This document shows, piece after piece, positions 8,909-17,115 of a DNA stretch of 64,000 bases (position 1 is the stretch's first letter; every line of letters begins with the position of its first letter). Location: positions 62,001 through 126,000 of the forward strand of contig NZ_JANUGW010000005.1 of the NCBI RefSeq assembly GCF_024753285.1, in the 5' to 3' direction. Source of the stretch: Massilia pinisoli (GTDB lineage: Bacteria; Pseudomonadota; Gammaproteobacteria; Burkholderiales; Burkholderiaceae_D). The notes below the pieces were generated by a model. It worked only from the letters and a program-made list of their open reading frames with translations, ran no database searches and had not been told where the DNA came from. Position numbers and translations under genes: made by a program.

Positions 8909-10195
8909 ATGACCACTCTCCGCACGCTCGCATCACCGCTGCCGGCACCGCTGCCGCGCTATCACTTCCTCGACTGGGTGCGCATCATCGCATTCTTCCT
9001 CCTCATCTTGTTCCACGTCGGCATGTACTACGTGACGTGGGACTGGCACGTCAAAAGCCCGTACGCGAGCGACACGCTCGAGCCCTACATGATGCTGTCG
9101 TCGCCGTGGCGGCTGTCGCTGCTGTTCCTCGTGTCCGGCGTTGCTTCCAGCTGCATGCTGACGAAGGTCGCGCCCGCCATGTTCCTGCGCAAGCGCAGCT
9201 GGCGCCTGCTGATACCGCTGCTGTTCGGCATGCTCGTCATCGTGCCGCCGCAGTCCTATCTCCAAGTCGTCGAGCAGGTCGGCTACGCGGGCAGCTACGG
9301 CGACTTCATGCGGCTGTACCTGACCGCGTACCACGGCTTCTGCAAGGACGGCTGCCTGATCCTGCCGACGTGGAACCACCTGTGGTTCGTCGCCTACCTG
9401 TGGGCCTACACCGCGGTCCTCGCGCTGCTGATCGCCGTGCTGGGCCCCCGCTTCGACCGCATCGCCGCCCGCCTCGGCAAGGTGCTCACGGGCTGGAAGC
9501 TCATCGCGGTGCCGACGGCCGTGCTGGCACTGGCCCGCGTGCTGATGCTCGACCGCTTCCCCATCACCCATGCACTCGCCGACGACTGGTACAACCATGC
9601 GCACTACCTCACCGTGTTCCTGCTCGGCGCCCTCCTCGCGCGCGTGCCGGGCTTCTGGCCGCGCGCCTCGGCACTGCGCTGGCATGCGCTGGCGCTCGCC
9701 GGCACGGGCTGGGCCGCCATCATCATCTGGTACGCGCTGTCGCACGGGGCCATCGCGGGCACCCGGTGGGAACTGCTCGTGTATCCGATGCGGGCCATGT
9801 ACGTGCTGATGGCCTGGACGGCGATCGTGGCGGCCTGCGGCTTCGCCCGCCTGCACCTGGACCGCGACGGCCCCGCCCGGCGCTACCTGACCGAGGCCAT
9901 CTTCCCCGTCTACATCCTGCACCAGACGCTGATCGTCGTGCTGGCCCATGCGCTGAAGCCGCTGCATCGCGCGCCCGTACTGGAAGCGATGCTCCTCGTC
10001 GTGCTGGTGACGGTGGGCAGCTTCGCGGGCTTCGAGATCGTGCGCCGCGTGCCGTTGCTGCGGCCCTTGTTCGGCCTCGGCCCGCGCGCGGCCACGGCTC
10101 CGGTGACCGCCCATGCCGCGGCGGCGCCGTCCGGCGGAGCGCCGTCCGCCGGAGCGCCGGCCGCCGGAGCGCCGGTCGGCGCCGAGCCCGCTTGA
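8909..10195 (+). CDS. Acyltransferase 3 family membrane protein (OpgC-like)
   Basis: 428 aa from the ATG at 8909. About ten hydrophobic segments begin with the family signature YHFLDWVRIIAFFLLILFH (His-Phe-Leu-Asp-x-x-Arg). The WNHLWFVAYLWAYT block is typical of OpgC/MdoC and YeiH-like O-acyltransferases. The family moves acyl groups onto periplasmic glucans or surface polysaccharides. The C-terminal 30 residues are a low-complexity Gly-Ala-Pro tail (repeated GGAPSAGAPAAGAP), probably cytoplasmic. It follows the fucosidase by 138 bp on the same strand, possibly independently transcribed. Confidence 0.85.
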   Translation: MTTLRTLASPLPAPLPRYHFLDWVRIIAFFLLILFHVGMYYVTWDWHVKSPYASDTLEPYMMLSSPWRLSLLFLVSGVASSCMLTKVAPAMFLRKRSWRLLIPLLFGMLVIVPPQSYLQVVEQVGYAGSYGDFMRLYLTAYHGFCKDGCLILPTWNHLWFVAYLWAYTAVLALLIAVLGPRFDRIAARLGKVLTGWKLIAVPTAVLALARVLMLDRFPITHALADDWYNHAHYLTVFLLGALLARVPGFWPRASALRWHALALAGTGWAAIIIWYALSHGAIAGTRWELLVYPMRAMYVLMAWTAIVAACGFARLHLDRDGPARRYLTEAIFPVYILHQTLIVVLAHALKPLHRAPVLEAMLLVVLVTVGSFAGFEIVRRVPLLRPLFGLGPRAATAPVTAHAAAAPSGGAPSAGAPAAGAPVGAEPA

Positions 10196-10208
10196 ACGAG
10201 CGCCGGCC

Positions 10209-10772
10209 TCAGTGCGTGGTAGCGGAACGCTGGTGCCCGCCCTGCCCCGCCGGCGGCTGGGCGCCCGGCGGCATATGCTGCTGCGACGCGCCTTGCGGTT
10301 GGGCGGCGCCGTTACCGCCGCGCACGAACGGATCTACGAACTGCCGTACGGTTTCCTCCTGGGCGCGCAGGCCGCGCTCCGTCTGCTCCGTGGCATCGCG
10401 CGCCACCTCGTCGGCCAGGGCGCGCGCGGTGCGGGCCGTGTTCTGCACGTGCTGTTCCGCCACGCGCGCCAGCTCCACCTGGGCGTCAGCCGCGAGGCGC
10501 GCGATGTGCTGCTGGTAGGCCCGCAGCTTGTCCGCCGTGGGCTGCGTGCGCGACGCGGCGGCGCTCAGCAGCTCGGACTGGCGGTCCGCGCTCAGCACCT
10601 GCTTGCTCGCCAACGTCGTTTCCTCGAGCATCGTCTGCACCAGCTGGATGTTCAGGTCGCACATCTGCTGGAACGATGCGAACAACGACTTCGACATATC
10701 GTTCAGGAATGCGGTCTGCGCATCGATATGGGATTTCAGTGCTGGCGCGATCGCGTGCGGAAATGGATACAT
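10209..10772 (-). CDS. Phasin family protein (copy 1)
   Basis: 187 aa from the ATG at 10772. The N terminus FPHAIAPALKSHIDAQTAFLNDMSKS and the following helices match the betaproteobacterial phasin family (polyhydroxyalkanoate granule-associated). Residues about 20-135 are amphipathic helix and coiled coil with no cysteine-rich or enzymatic motif; the C terminus is Gly/Gln/Pro-rich and disordered. Phasins coat PHA granules and control their size. A clear paralog lies at 58949-59566. No PHA synthase is in the window. Confidence 0.8.
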   Translation of the reverse strand: MYPFPHAIAPALKSHIDAQTAFLNDMSKSLFASFQQMCDLNIQLVQTMLEETTLASKQVLSADRQSELLSAAASRTQPTADKLRAYQQHIARLAADAQVELARVAEQHVQNTARTARALADEVARDATEQTERGLRAQEETVRQFVDPFVRGGNGAAQPQGASQQHMPPGAQPPAGQGGHQRSATTH

Positions 10773-10922
10773 GGTTAGCCTCGCAAAGATGGATTGAACG
10801 GGTGGCCGCAATGCAGCGGCGCGGAGCTCCAAGACTAAGGCGGCAGGACCGCCCACCTTTGATCTGGACTAATCGTGCCGCGATTGCCGGCCGCGCGGCC
10901 CGCTCACTGGCGCGATATTTGC

Positions 10923-10946
10923 ATGAGTTCAAGTTCCTGAACTCAT
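10923..10946. promoter_or_regulatory. Perfect inverted repeat just upstream of the TnsB-like fragment
   Basis: Nine-base arms ATGAGTTCA and TGAACTCAT flank a 6-base centre, ending 13 bp before the start codon at 10960. The position suits an operator or an mRNA hairpin over the ribosome site. It may be the operator through which the transposase controlled itself, or a remnant of the host site. A dyad this long is expected only a few times by chance in 64 kb. Confidence 0.35.
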
Positions 10947-10959
10947 CCGGGAGCTGCCC

Positions 10960-11718
10960 ATGTTTCTGCCCAACGATGTGATCCGCTATGTCGCTCCGGC
11001 GCGACTGGTCCGCATCCTGTGGATCGCCCCCGACCGCGCGCTCGCCTATACGTTCGAGCTGGGGCTGGCGCACAGCCAGCCGAGGGCCGTCGCGCTGCAG
11101 GCGCTGGCCGACGACGTGCTCGGCGGGCGCGCCAGACTGCTGCCCGACGACCCGTGCGCGGCGCTCGCCCCGCCCCCGCTGGTGCCGCAGAAATACCGCG
11201 ACCTGCAGGCGAAGGCCTGGGACATCGTCGCCAGCCTGCAGGCCCGCGTGCCCGCGCTGTACGAGCGGCGCGAACGGGTCGCGTTGGTGGCGGACTGCGC
11301 GGCGGCTCACGGCGTGTCGCGGCAAAGCGTGCTGCGCTATCTGCGCCGCTTCTGGGAACGGGGCCAGACGGTCGACGCGCTTCTGCCGGACTACGGCAAT
11401 TCCGGCGCGCGCGGCAAGACGCGCGCGGCGAGCGCGGGCATCAAGCGGGGCCGTCCGCGCAAATCGGGCGACCATCCCGGCCTGAACACGGACGCGGCGA
11501 TGCGCGCCACCTTCCGCGCCGCCGTCGCGCGCTACACCGCCACGCATCCGGAATTCTCGCGCCGCGCCGCGTACCGGCAGATGCTGCAGGATTATTACCG
11601 CGGGCGCCCGCCGGCCGACCTGCCCAGCTTCGGCCAGTTCAGCTACTGGCTGGACAAGGACGGCGTACCAGGTCCTCGACGCGCGGTCGTTGCGGTGCAG
11701 CATACCCTTCTTCCCTAG
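10960..11718 (+). pseudogene. TnsB-like (Mu/Tn7-type) transposase, N-terminal fragment
   Basis: 252 codons. The start FLPNDVIRYV, the helix-turn-helix region (GVSRQSVLRYLRRFWERGQT), LLPDYGNSGARGKTR, KRGRPRK and PSFGQFSYWLDKD follow, in order, the N-terminal DNA-binding part of TnsB/TniA-type transposases of Tn7-like elements in Burkholderiales. Intact relatives continue for several hundred more residues with the DDE catalytic domain; here similarity stops at YWLDKD (about nt 11665) and about 17 unrelated codons lead to a stop. The start and a GGGAG ribosome site look intact, so a DNA-binding peptide may still be made. No tnsA, tnsC or tniQ is adjacent. Confidence 0.7.
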
Positions 11719-11835
11719 CCATTCCAGTGCGATCCCGCCCAGAATGGTGCAGTGCGGCATCGCGCGCCGCGCTGCCCCTCTTTTCCATGTCGTGCGCATG
11801 AAGGCACGCCCCGTCATGCCCCGGCACGGTCGATC

Positions 11836-11936
11836 AAACAAAGTCTGATCACGAAAAAACAAAGTGTGCGCGGCGGGGCGTCCTGCCGGGCGGGCCAGAC
11901 CAGGAACAGCCGCCGCGAAACAAACTTTATTCGACA
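11836..11936. repeat. Three TnsB-site-like repeats at a candidate transposon end
   Basis: Copies are AAACAAAGTCTG at 11836-11847, AAACAAAGTGTG at 11857-11868 (21 bp apart) and AAACAAACTTTATTCGACA at 11918-11936. A further ACTTTATTTTCC resembling the third copy lies outside, near 11991. The spacing and AT-rich cores resemble the TnsB sites of Tn7 ends. The bases after the putative end are GTAGT; the matching target duplication would lie at the lost left end. Confidence 0.4.
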
Positions 11937-12087
11937 GTAGTCGCTTTCGCCAAGCTGACGTTCGACGATTCGACGACCATACTTTATTTTCCACGCCTAT
12001 TTCCGCCATTTGCCCCATCCAGCTGGCATGGGTATTGCTGAAACTCAAGGGACAAACGAGTTTTCTGCGACAACAAGGGGGGGGCGG

Positions 12088-13668
12088 ATGAAACGTTTCA
12101 CACGGTCGCCGACGCGACGGGAATTCCTCTACCGGGCCGCCGCGGTCGGCGGGTCGGCGTTAGTGCTGGGTGCGATGAACGCGTGGGGCATGGGCATCGC
12201 CTCGCGCGCGAGCGCCCCGCCGGCGCTGAGCGGCAGCGGCAAGGGCAAGAAGGTCGTCATCCTCGGTGCGGGCTTGGCCGGCATGACGGCCGCTTATGAG
12301 CTGGGCAAGCTCGGCTACCACGTCGACGTGCTCGAAGCGCGGCCTTTCGCGGGAGGCCGCTGCCAGACGGCCCGCAAGGGCTTCACGCTGCAGGAACTGG
12401 GCGGCGAAGCGCAGACGTGCCGCTTCGACGACGGCCTCTACATCAACCACGGACCGTGGCGCATCCCGCTTGACCACCAGTCGACCTTGTATTACACGAA
12501 GCTGTTCGGCATCCCGCTCGAGGTGATGGTCAACGACAACGACCACGCCTGGGTCTACATGGAAGATGCCGGCCCGTTCTCGAAGCAGCGGCTGCGCCCC
12601 GCGCAAGTCAAGGCCGACCTGCGCGGCCACGTGGCGGAACTGCTGGCCAAGTCCGTGCAGGCGCAGCGCCTCGACACGGCACTCACGGCCGACGATCAGC
12701 GCCTGCTGCTCGACTACCTGGCGCACGAAGGCGCGCTGTCCGCGCAAGACCTCGTGTACCGGGGCCGTAACGGCGCGGGCTACGCGGAGCCGCCCGGCGC
12801 GGGCCTGAAGCCGGGCCGCCTGGCCGATCCGCTCGGCTTCCGCGACCTGCTCGCGTCCAAGGTCGGCAGGGTCTACAGCGCCGTGCAGGAATTCCCCATG
12901 CACGCCACCATGTTCCAGCCCGTCGGCGGCATGGACCGCATCGCGCACGGTTTCGCCAAGCGCCTGGGCCGCACGATCCGCTACGGCGCGGAAGTGCAGG
13001 CGATCCGGCAATCACCCGGCCAGGTCACCGTCACCGTCCGCGACGCGAACAGCGGTACGGTGTCGCAGATCGCGGCCGACTACTGCCTGTGCACGATCCC
13101 CCTGTCCGTGCTGCGCACCATCGACGCGGATTTCTCGGACGGCTTCAAGGGCGCGCTGAAGGCCGTGTCGTATGCCCCGGTCGGCAAGATCGGCCTGCAG
13201 ATGAAGCGCCGCTTCTGGGAAGAGGACGACCAGATCTACGGCGGGCACGTCCTCACCGATCTGAAGGCCATCAACACGATTTCGCTGCCGTCGTCCGGCT
13301 GGCAGTCGAAGAAAGGCGTGCTGCTCGGCTACTACCACTATGCGCTGGACGCCATCGAAGTGAGCGCCCTGTCGCCGGCGGAGCGCGCGGAATTCGCCGT
13401 CAGCGCCGGCGAGAAGATCTTCCCGCCGTACCGCGCGTCGTTCGAGACCGCGTTCTCCGTCGCCTGGCACCGCGTCAAGTACAACCTGGGCGGCTGGGCC
13501 GAGTGGGACGACGCCGGCCGCACGCACGCATATCCGACCTTGCTGGCGGGCGAAGGCCGCGTGTTGCTCGCCGGCGAGCACATGAGCTACCTGACGGGCT
13601 GGCAGGCCGGCGCCATCGAATCGGCCTGGCTGCAGATCGAAGAACTCCACCGGAGAGCCAGCGCATGA
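12088..13668 (+). CDS. Tat-exported flavin monoamine oxidase family protein
   Basis: 526 aa. A twin-arginine signal (RREFLYRAAAVGGSA, Arg10-Arg11) precedes an FAD-binding motif GAGLAG at 60-65 with the downstream acidic residue in VLEARPFAGGRC, the pattern of flavin-containing monoamine and L-amino-acid oxidases. The C-terminal FAD motif is LLAGEHMSYLTGWQAGAIESAW. It should fold with FAD in the cytoplasm and be exported. With a cytochrome c gene overlapping its stop, it may pass electrons to cytochrome c rather than oxygen; that is inference. The ribosome site is a run of nine G residues. First gene of a four-gene operon. Confidence 0.88.
   Translation: MKRFTRSPTRREFLYRAAAVGGSALVLGAMNAWGMGIASRASAPPALSGSGKGKKVVILGAGLAGMTAAYELGKLGYHVDVLEARPFAGGRCQTARKGFTLQELGGEAQTCRFDDGLYINHGPWRIPLDHQSTLYYTKLFGIPLEVMVNDNDHAWVYMEDAGPFSKQRLRPAQVKADLRGHVAELLAKSVQAQRLDTALTADDQRLLLDYLAHEGALSAQDLVYRGRNGAGYAEPPGAGLKPGRLADPLGFRDLLASKVGRVYSAVQEFPMHATMFQPVGGMDRIAHGFAKRLGRTIRYGAEVQAIRQSPGQVTVTVRDANSGTVSQIAADYCLCTIPLSVLRTIDADFSDGFKGALKAVSYAPVGKIGLQMKRRFWEEDDQIYGGHVLTDLKAINTISLPSSGWQSKKGVLLGYYHYALDAIEVSALSPAERAEFAVSAGEKIFPPYRASFETAFSVAWHRVKYNLGGWAEWDDAGRTHAYPTLLAGEGRVLLAGEHMSYLTGWQAGAIESAWLQIEELHRRASA
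12089..12100. promoter_or_regulatory. Palindrome TGAAACGTTTCA over the start codon of the amine oxidase gene
   Basis: A perfect 12-base palindrome covers codons 1-4 and resembles the core of LacI/CcpA-type operators. Placed on the start codon it could block initiation or elongation. A 12-base palindrome is expected about 16 times in 64 kb by chance, so only its position makes it of interest. Confidence 0.2.
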
Positions 13669-14060
13669 CCGCAAAACCATTCATCGCCGCCGTGCTCGCG
13701 GCCAGCGCCGCGCTGGCCCACGCGCAACCCATGGACGGCAAGAGCCTGTTCGCAAAGAACTGCGCGGCCTGCCACCAGCCCACCGGCAAAGGCATCCCCG
13801 GCGCCTTTCCCGCCCTCGCCGGCAACGCGTTCGTGCAAGGCGCGTCGGCTGCCGTCGCGACGGTGCTGCTGAAGGGACGGGGCGGCATGCCGGACTTCTC
13901 CGGCAGCCTCGACGACGGCGAGATCGCCCACGTGCTGACCTACGTCCGGAGCAGCTGGGGCAACGACGCGCCACCCGTCACGGAGCAGGACGTCGCCGGC
14001 ACGCGCGCCGCGCTGGGCGTCGCGCCCGCGTCGCACGACCGCTTCGGCAACAAGCATTAA
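13665..14060 (+). CDS. Periplasmic class I cytochrome c
   Basis: 131 aa with a Sec signal peptide ending AHA-QP at about residue 20. One haem site, CAACH at 33-37, and a likely axial Met in GGMPDFSG. The C terminus (GEIAHVLTYVRSSWGN) is the usual last helix of small cytochromes. Its ATG overlaps the amine oxidase stop (ATGA), so the two are translationally coupled. It is the likely electron acceptor of the oxidase, feeding a terminal oxidase. Confidence 0.92.
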   Translation: MTAKPFIAAVLAASAALAHAQPMDGKSLFAKNCAACHQPTGKGIPGAFPALAGNAFVQGASAAVATVLLKGRGGMPDFSGSLDDGEIAHVLTYVRSSWGNDAPPVTEQDVAGTRAALGVAPASHDRFGNKH

Positions 14061-14080
14061 TTCATCAATCGAGAGGATCC

Positions 14081-14590
14081 ATGAAGACCATTCCCCGCCC
14101 CCTGCAGCAGGCCGCGTTCGCGCTGGCCTGTGCCCTGCCCTTGTGCGCATCGGCCGCCACGCCGGGCATCGTGCGCCACAAGATTCCCCAGTCCGACTTC
14201 CCGATCGCGCAGGCCGTCACCTTGCCGCCGGGGACGACGCTGCACTTCATCAGCGGCCAGGTGCCGCCCGTGGTCGACAAGGCGGCCGACCCGAATTCGC
14301 TCGCCGCGTTCGGCGACACGAAGACGCAGACCGTCGGCGTGCTCACGAAGATCAAGGACGTCCTGCACGGCATGGGCCTGGCGATGGGCGACGTCGTCAA
14401 GATGCAGGTCTTCCTCGTCGGCGACCCCGCGAAGAACGGCCGCGCCGACGTGGCCGGCTTCATGGAGGGCTACACGCAGTTCTTCGGCGGCCCGCAGCCG
14501 AACCTGCCGGCGCGCGCCGTGATTCAGGTGGCGGGCCTGTCGAATCCCGGCTGGCTCGTCGAGATCGAAGTCGTGGCCGCAAAAAAATAA
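14081..14590 (+). CDS. RidA family protein with signal peptide
   Basis: 169 aa. A Sec signal (residues 1-25, ending ASA-AT) precedes a YjgF/RidA fold: FISGQVPP, TQTVGVLTKIKDVL, DVVKMQVFLVGD and the C-terminal NLPARAVIQVAGLSNPGWLVEIEVVA, which keeps the conserved Arg of the imine-deaminase site. RidA hydrolyses reactive enamines and imines from amino-acid metabolism and is normally cytoplasmic. An exported copy after an amine oxidase fits removal of the imine product in the periplasm. Ribosome site GAGAGG; 20 bp after the cytochrome gene. Confidence 0.9.
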   Translation: MKTIPRPLQQAAFALACALPLCASAATPGIVRHKIPQSDFPIAQAVTLPPGTTLHFISGQVPPVVDKAADPNSLAAFGDTKTQTVGVLTKIKDVLHGMGLAMGDVVKMQVFLVGDPAKNGRADVAGFMEGYTQFFGGPQPNLPARAVIQVAGLSNPGWLVEIEVVAAKK

Positions 14591-14631
14591 TCGCATCCAT
14601 TCATCACACGTTGTCCTGACAAGGGGTTTAC

Positions 14632-17112
14632 ATGCACAAGGCCATCCTCCATGCCGGCGTCGCCGCCGGCGTCCTGTCCTGCGGTCTCGGGGCCGCCATC
14701 GGCGCGGAAGACGACAAGGCGCCGCTTGACGCCGCCACGCCCGCCGCGGCGCCGGCCGCCGAAGCCGGTCCTCTGAACACGGGCGTCGTGATCGTCACGG
14801 GCACCCGCGCGACGGGCCTGAAGGTCGAGAACAGCGCGTCGCCGATCCAGGTGCTCGACACGACGTCGCTGCAGCGCACGGGCCAGCCGGACCTGATCCA
14901 GGCGCTCGCGCAGAACCTGCCCTCGCTGACGGCGCAGGCATTCGGCGGCGACATGGCCAACATGACCTTGTCGGCGCGGCTGCGCGGCCTGTCGCCGAAC
15001 AACACGCTGGTCCTCGTCAACGGCAAGCGCCGCCACGGCACGTCGAACCTGGCCGTGCTCGGGGGCCCGTACCAGGGCGGCGCGGCGGCAGACCTGAACT
15101 ACATTCCCGTCGGCGCCATCGATCACATCGAGGTGCTGCAGGACGGCGCCGCGGCCCAGTACGGCACGGACGCGATCGCGGGTGTCGTCAACATCATCCT
15201 CAAGTCGAACTACCGCGGCATCACGGGCAACGTCAACGGCGGCGGCTACGGCGACGGCGGCGGCCACACCGGGGACGCCAGCGCCAACATCGGCCTGGCG
15301 CCGTTCGCGGACGCCTACCTGAGCCTCACGGCGGAAACGAAATACCACGGCTTCTCGGACCGCGGCGGCATCGACCCGCGCGTCATCGACCCGGGCAAGC
15401 TGGCCGACATGCCGCAGCTGAAGGACGCGCCGGGCTACCCGAACGTGAACCACATCTCCGGCGACGCGCAATACCGCCAGCAGATCGTCGCCGCCAACTT
15501 CGGTGCCGACCTCGCACCCGACCTCACGCTGTACGGCTTCGCCACGTACGGCCACAAGAAGGCGGCCGCGTTCGAGAACTACCGCATGCCGAACCGCCTT
15601 CCGGCCATCTACCCGCTCGGCTTCTCGCCGCAGGAGACGTTCAAGGAAAACGACTACGCGTTCACGGCCGGCATCAAGGGCAAGCTGGCGGGCACGTGGA
15701 ACTGGGACCTGTCGAGCACGTACGGCCGCGACGAGGCGAAGCTGGGCGTCGCGCACTCGGGCAACGTGTCGCTGTTCGCCGACACGGGCTCGACGCCGCT
15801 CGACTTCTACGCCGGCAAGTTCGTCGCGAGCCAGTGGACGAACAACCTCGACGTGAATCACGAGTTCGACGTGGGCTGGGCCGCGCCGCTGAACTTCGCG
15901 CTGGGCCTCGAGCACCGCCGCGACGAGTACGAGATCGGCGCCGGCGACCCGGGCTCGCGCTACAAGGAAGGCGCGCAATCGTTCCCCGGCTTCTCGCTCA
16001 CGGACGCAGGCTCGCACAGCCGCACGAACAAGGCCGCCTACGTGGACCTGTCCGGCCAGCCCGTGGCGGGATGGACGGTCGACCTGGCGGGCCGCTACGA
16101 GCACTTCAGCGACTTCGGCAACGCGAAGGTCGGCAAGCTGACGAGCCGCTACGATTTCTCGCCCGTCGTCGGCGTGCGCGCCACGTATTCGAACGGCTTC
16201 CGCGCCCCCACGCTGGCCGAGGAATACTATTCGGCGACGAACGTGTCGCCGCGCAGCGCGTTCGTGCAACTGGCGCCGAACTCGCCGGGCGCCCGGCTCG
16301 TGGGCGTGAACGGCTTGCGGCCGGAGGCATCGACGAACATCAGCGCGGGCATCGTCATCAATCCGTCCGCGAACGCCGCCATCACGCTGGACGCCTACCA
16401 GATCACGATCCGCGACCGCATCGTCGGTTCCGGCTCGCTGTACGGTTCCGGCGGCGCCGTGAATTCGCCGGCCGTCACGGCGGCAATCCTCGCCAACGGC
16501 AACGCACTGGACCCGACGGTCGTCCAGACCGGCATCAACATTTTTTCGAACGCCGTGAACACGCGCTCGCGCGGCCTGGAATTCGTCGCCACGCTGAACA
16601 GCAGCTACGGTGGCTACGGCAAGGTGGACTGGTCGCTGGCCGCGAACTGGAACAAGGTCGAGGTCATCAAGGTCAACCAGGCGCCCGCCCAGCTGCAGCC
16701 GCAAACGCTGCTGGACGCCACCGCGATCTCGGACCTGGAGACGGCATCGCCGCGCGTGCGCGTGAACCTGGGCGCGCTGTGGAAGTCGGGTCCGTGGACC
16801 GTGAGCGCGCGTGAAGCGTTCTATGGCCGGTCGTCGGAACTGCAATCGTCGGACGGCGCCACGTACTACAAGACGGAAGTGAAGCCGACAGCCATCACGG
16901 ACCTGGAAGTCAGCTACCAGTTCACAAAGGCATGGATGCTGTCGGTGGGAGCGAACAACCTGTTCAACCAGTATCCGGACCATGTCAACGCGGGCCTGCT
17001 GGCCGAGCAGCGCGCCAACCTGGACAACGGCGCCGTCACCGTGTACCCGTCGTTCTCGCCGTTCGGCATCAACGGCGGCTATTACTACGCGCGGCTGGGT
17101 TTCAAGTTCTGA
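14632..17112 (+). CDS. TonB-dependent outer membrane receptor
   Basis: 826 aa. Signal peptide at 1-24, then an Ala/Pro-rich linker and a TonB-box-like VVIVTGTR near residue 50. The plug domain follows (SASPIQVLD, RLRGLSPNNTLVLVNGKRR, IDHIEVLQDGAAAQYGTDAIAGVVNIILK). The rest is a beta barrel (for example TYSNGFRAPTLAEEYY, MLSVGANNLFNQYPD) ending in the typical aromatic ARLGFKF. It is the last gene of the amine oxidase/cytochrome/RidA operon, 41 bp after ridA, and probably brings the oxidase substrate into the periplasm. The substrate is unknown. Confidence 0.93.
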   Translation: MHKAILHAGVAAGVLSCGLGAAIGAEDDKAPLDAATPAAAPAAEAGPLNTGVVIVTGTRATGLKVENSASPIQVLDTTSLQRTGQPDLIQALAQNLPSLTAQAFGGDMANMTLSARLRGLSPNNTLVLVNGKRRHGTSNLAVLGGPYQGGAAADLNYIPVGAIDHIEVLQDGAAAQYGTDAIAGVVNIILKSNYRGITGNVNGGGYGDGGGHTGDASANIGLAPFADAYLSLTAETKYHGFSDRGGIDPRVIDPGKLADMPQLKDAPGYPNVNHISGDAQYRQQIVAANFGADLAPDLTLYGFATYGHKKAAAFENYRMPNRLPAIYPLGFSPQETFKENDYAFTAGIKGKLAGTWNWDLSSTYGRDEAKLGVAHSGNVSLFADTGSTPLDFYAGKFVASQWTNNLDVNHEFDVGWAAPLNFALGLEHRRDEYEIGAGDPGSRYKEGAQSFPGFSLTDAGSHSRTNKAAYVDLSGQPVAGWTVDLAGRYEHFSDFGNAKVGKLTSRYDFSPVVGVRATYSNGFRAPTLAEEYYSATNVSPRSAFVQLAPNSPGARLVGVNGLRPEASTNISAGIVINPSANAAITLDAYQITIRDRIVGSGSLYGSGGAVNSPAVTAAILANGNALDPTVVQTGINIFSNAVNTRSRGLEFVATLNSSYGGYGKVDWSLAANWNKVEVIKVNQAPAQLQPQTLLDATAISDLETASPRVRVNLGALWKSGPWTVSAREAFYGRSSELQSSDGATYYKTEVKPTAITDLEVSYQFTKAWMLSVGANNLFNQYPDHVNAGLLAEQRANLDNGAVTVYPSFSPFGINGGYYYARLGFKF

Positions 17113-17115
17113 CGC

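Larger units (their letters stand above)
10947..11936 (+). mobile_element. Probable remnant of a Tn7-like transposon
   Basis: The truncated tnsB is followed by 120-270 bp containing three related AAACAAA(G/C)T motifs, the last running into TTCGACA at 11936, which read from the other strand is TGTCGAA. Tn7-like elements end in TG..CA with several TnsB sites inside. The simplest reading is an internal deletion that joined the first third of tnsB to the far transposon end. The left boundary is not visible and is set here at the end of the inverted repeat. The segment 11665-11835 has no recognisable gene and may be a cargo scrap. Confidence 0.45.

Noticed and set aside
11639-11827. A 62-codon minus-strand frame downstream of the TnsB fragment
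   Set aside because: Too short and unlike any family I know; may be a transposon cargo scrap, but cannot be supported as a gene.
12076-12084. Run of nine G residues before the amine oxidase gene as a phase-variation tract
   Set aside because: It is outside the coding frame and serves as a G-rich ribosome site; slipped-strand switching of expression is possible but there is no evidence for it here.
14524-16983. An 819-codon minus-strand frame opposite the TonB receptor
   Set aside because: Arg/Val/His-rich shadow of the receptor gene with no recognisable domain.
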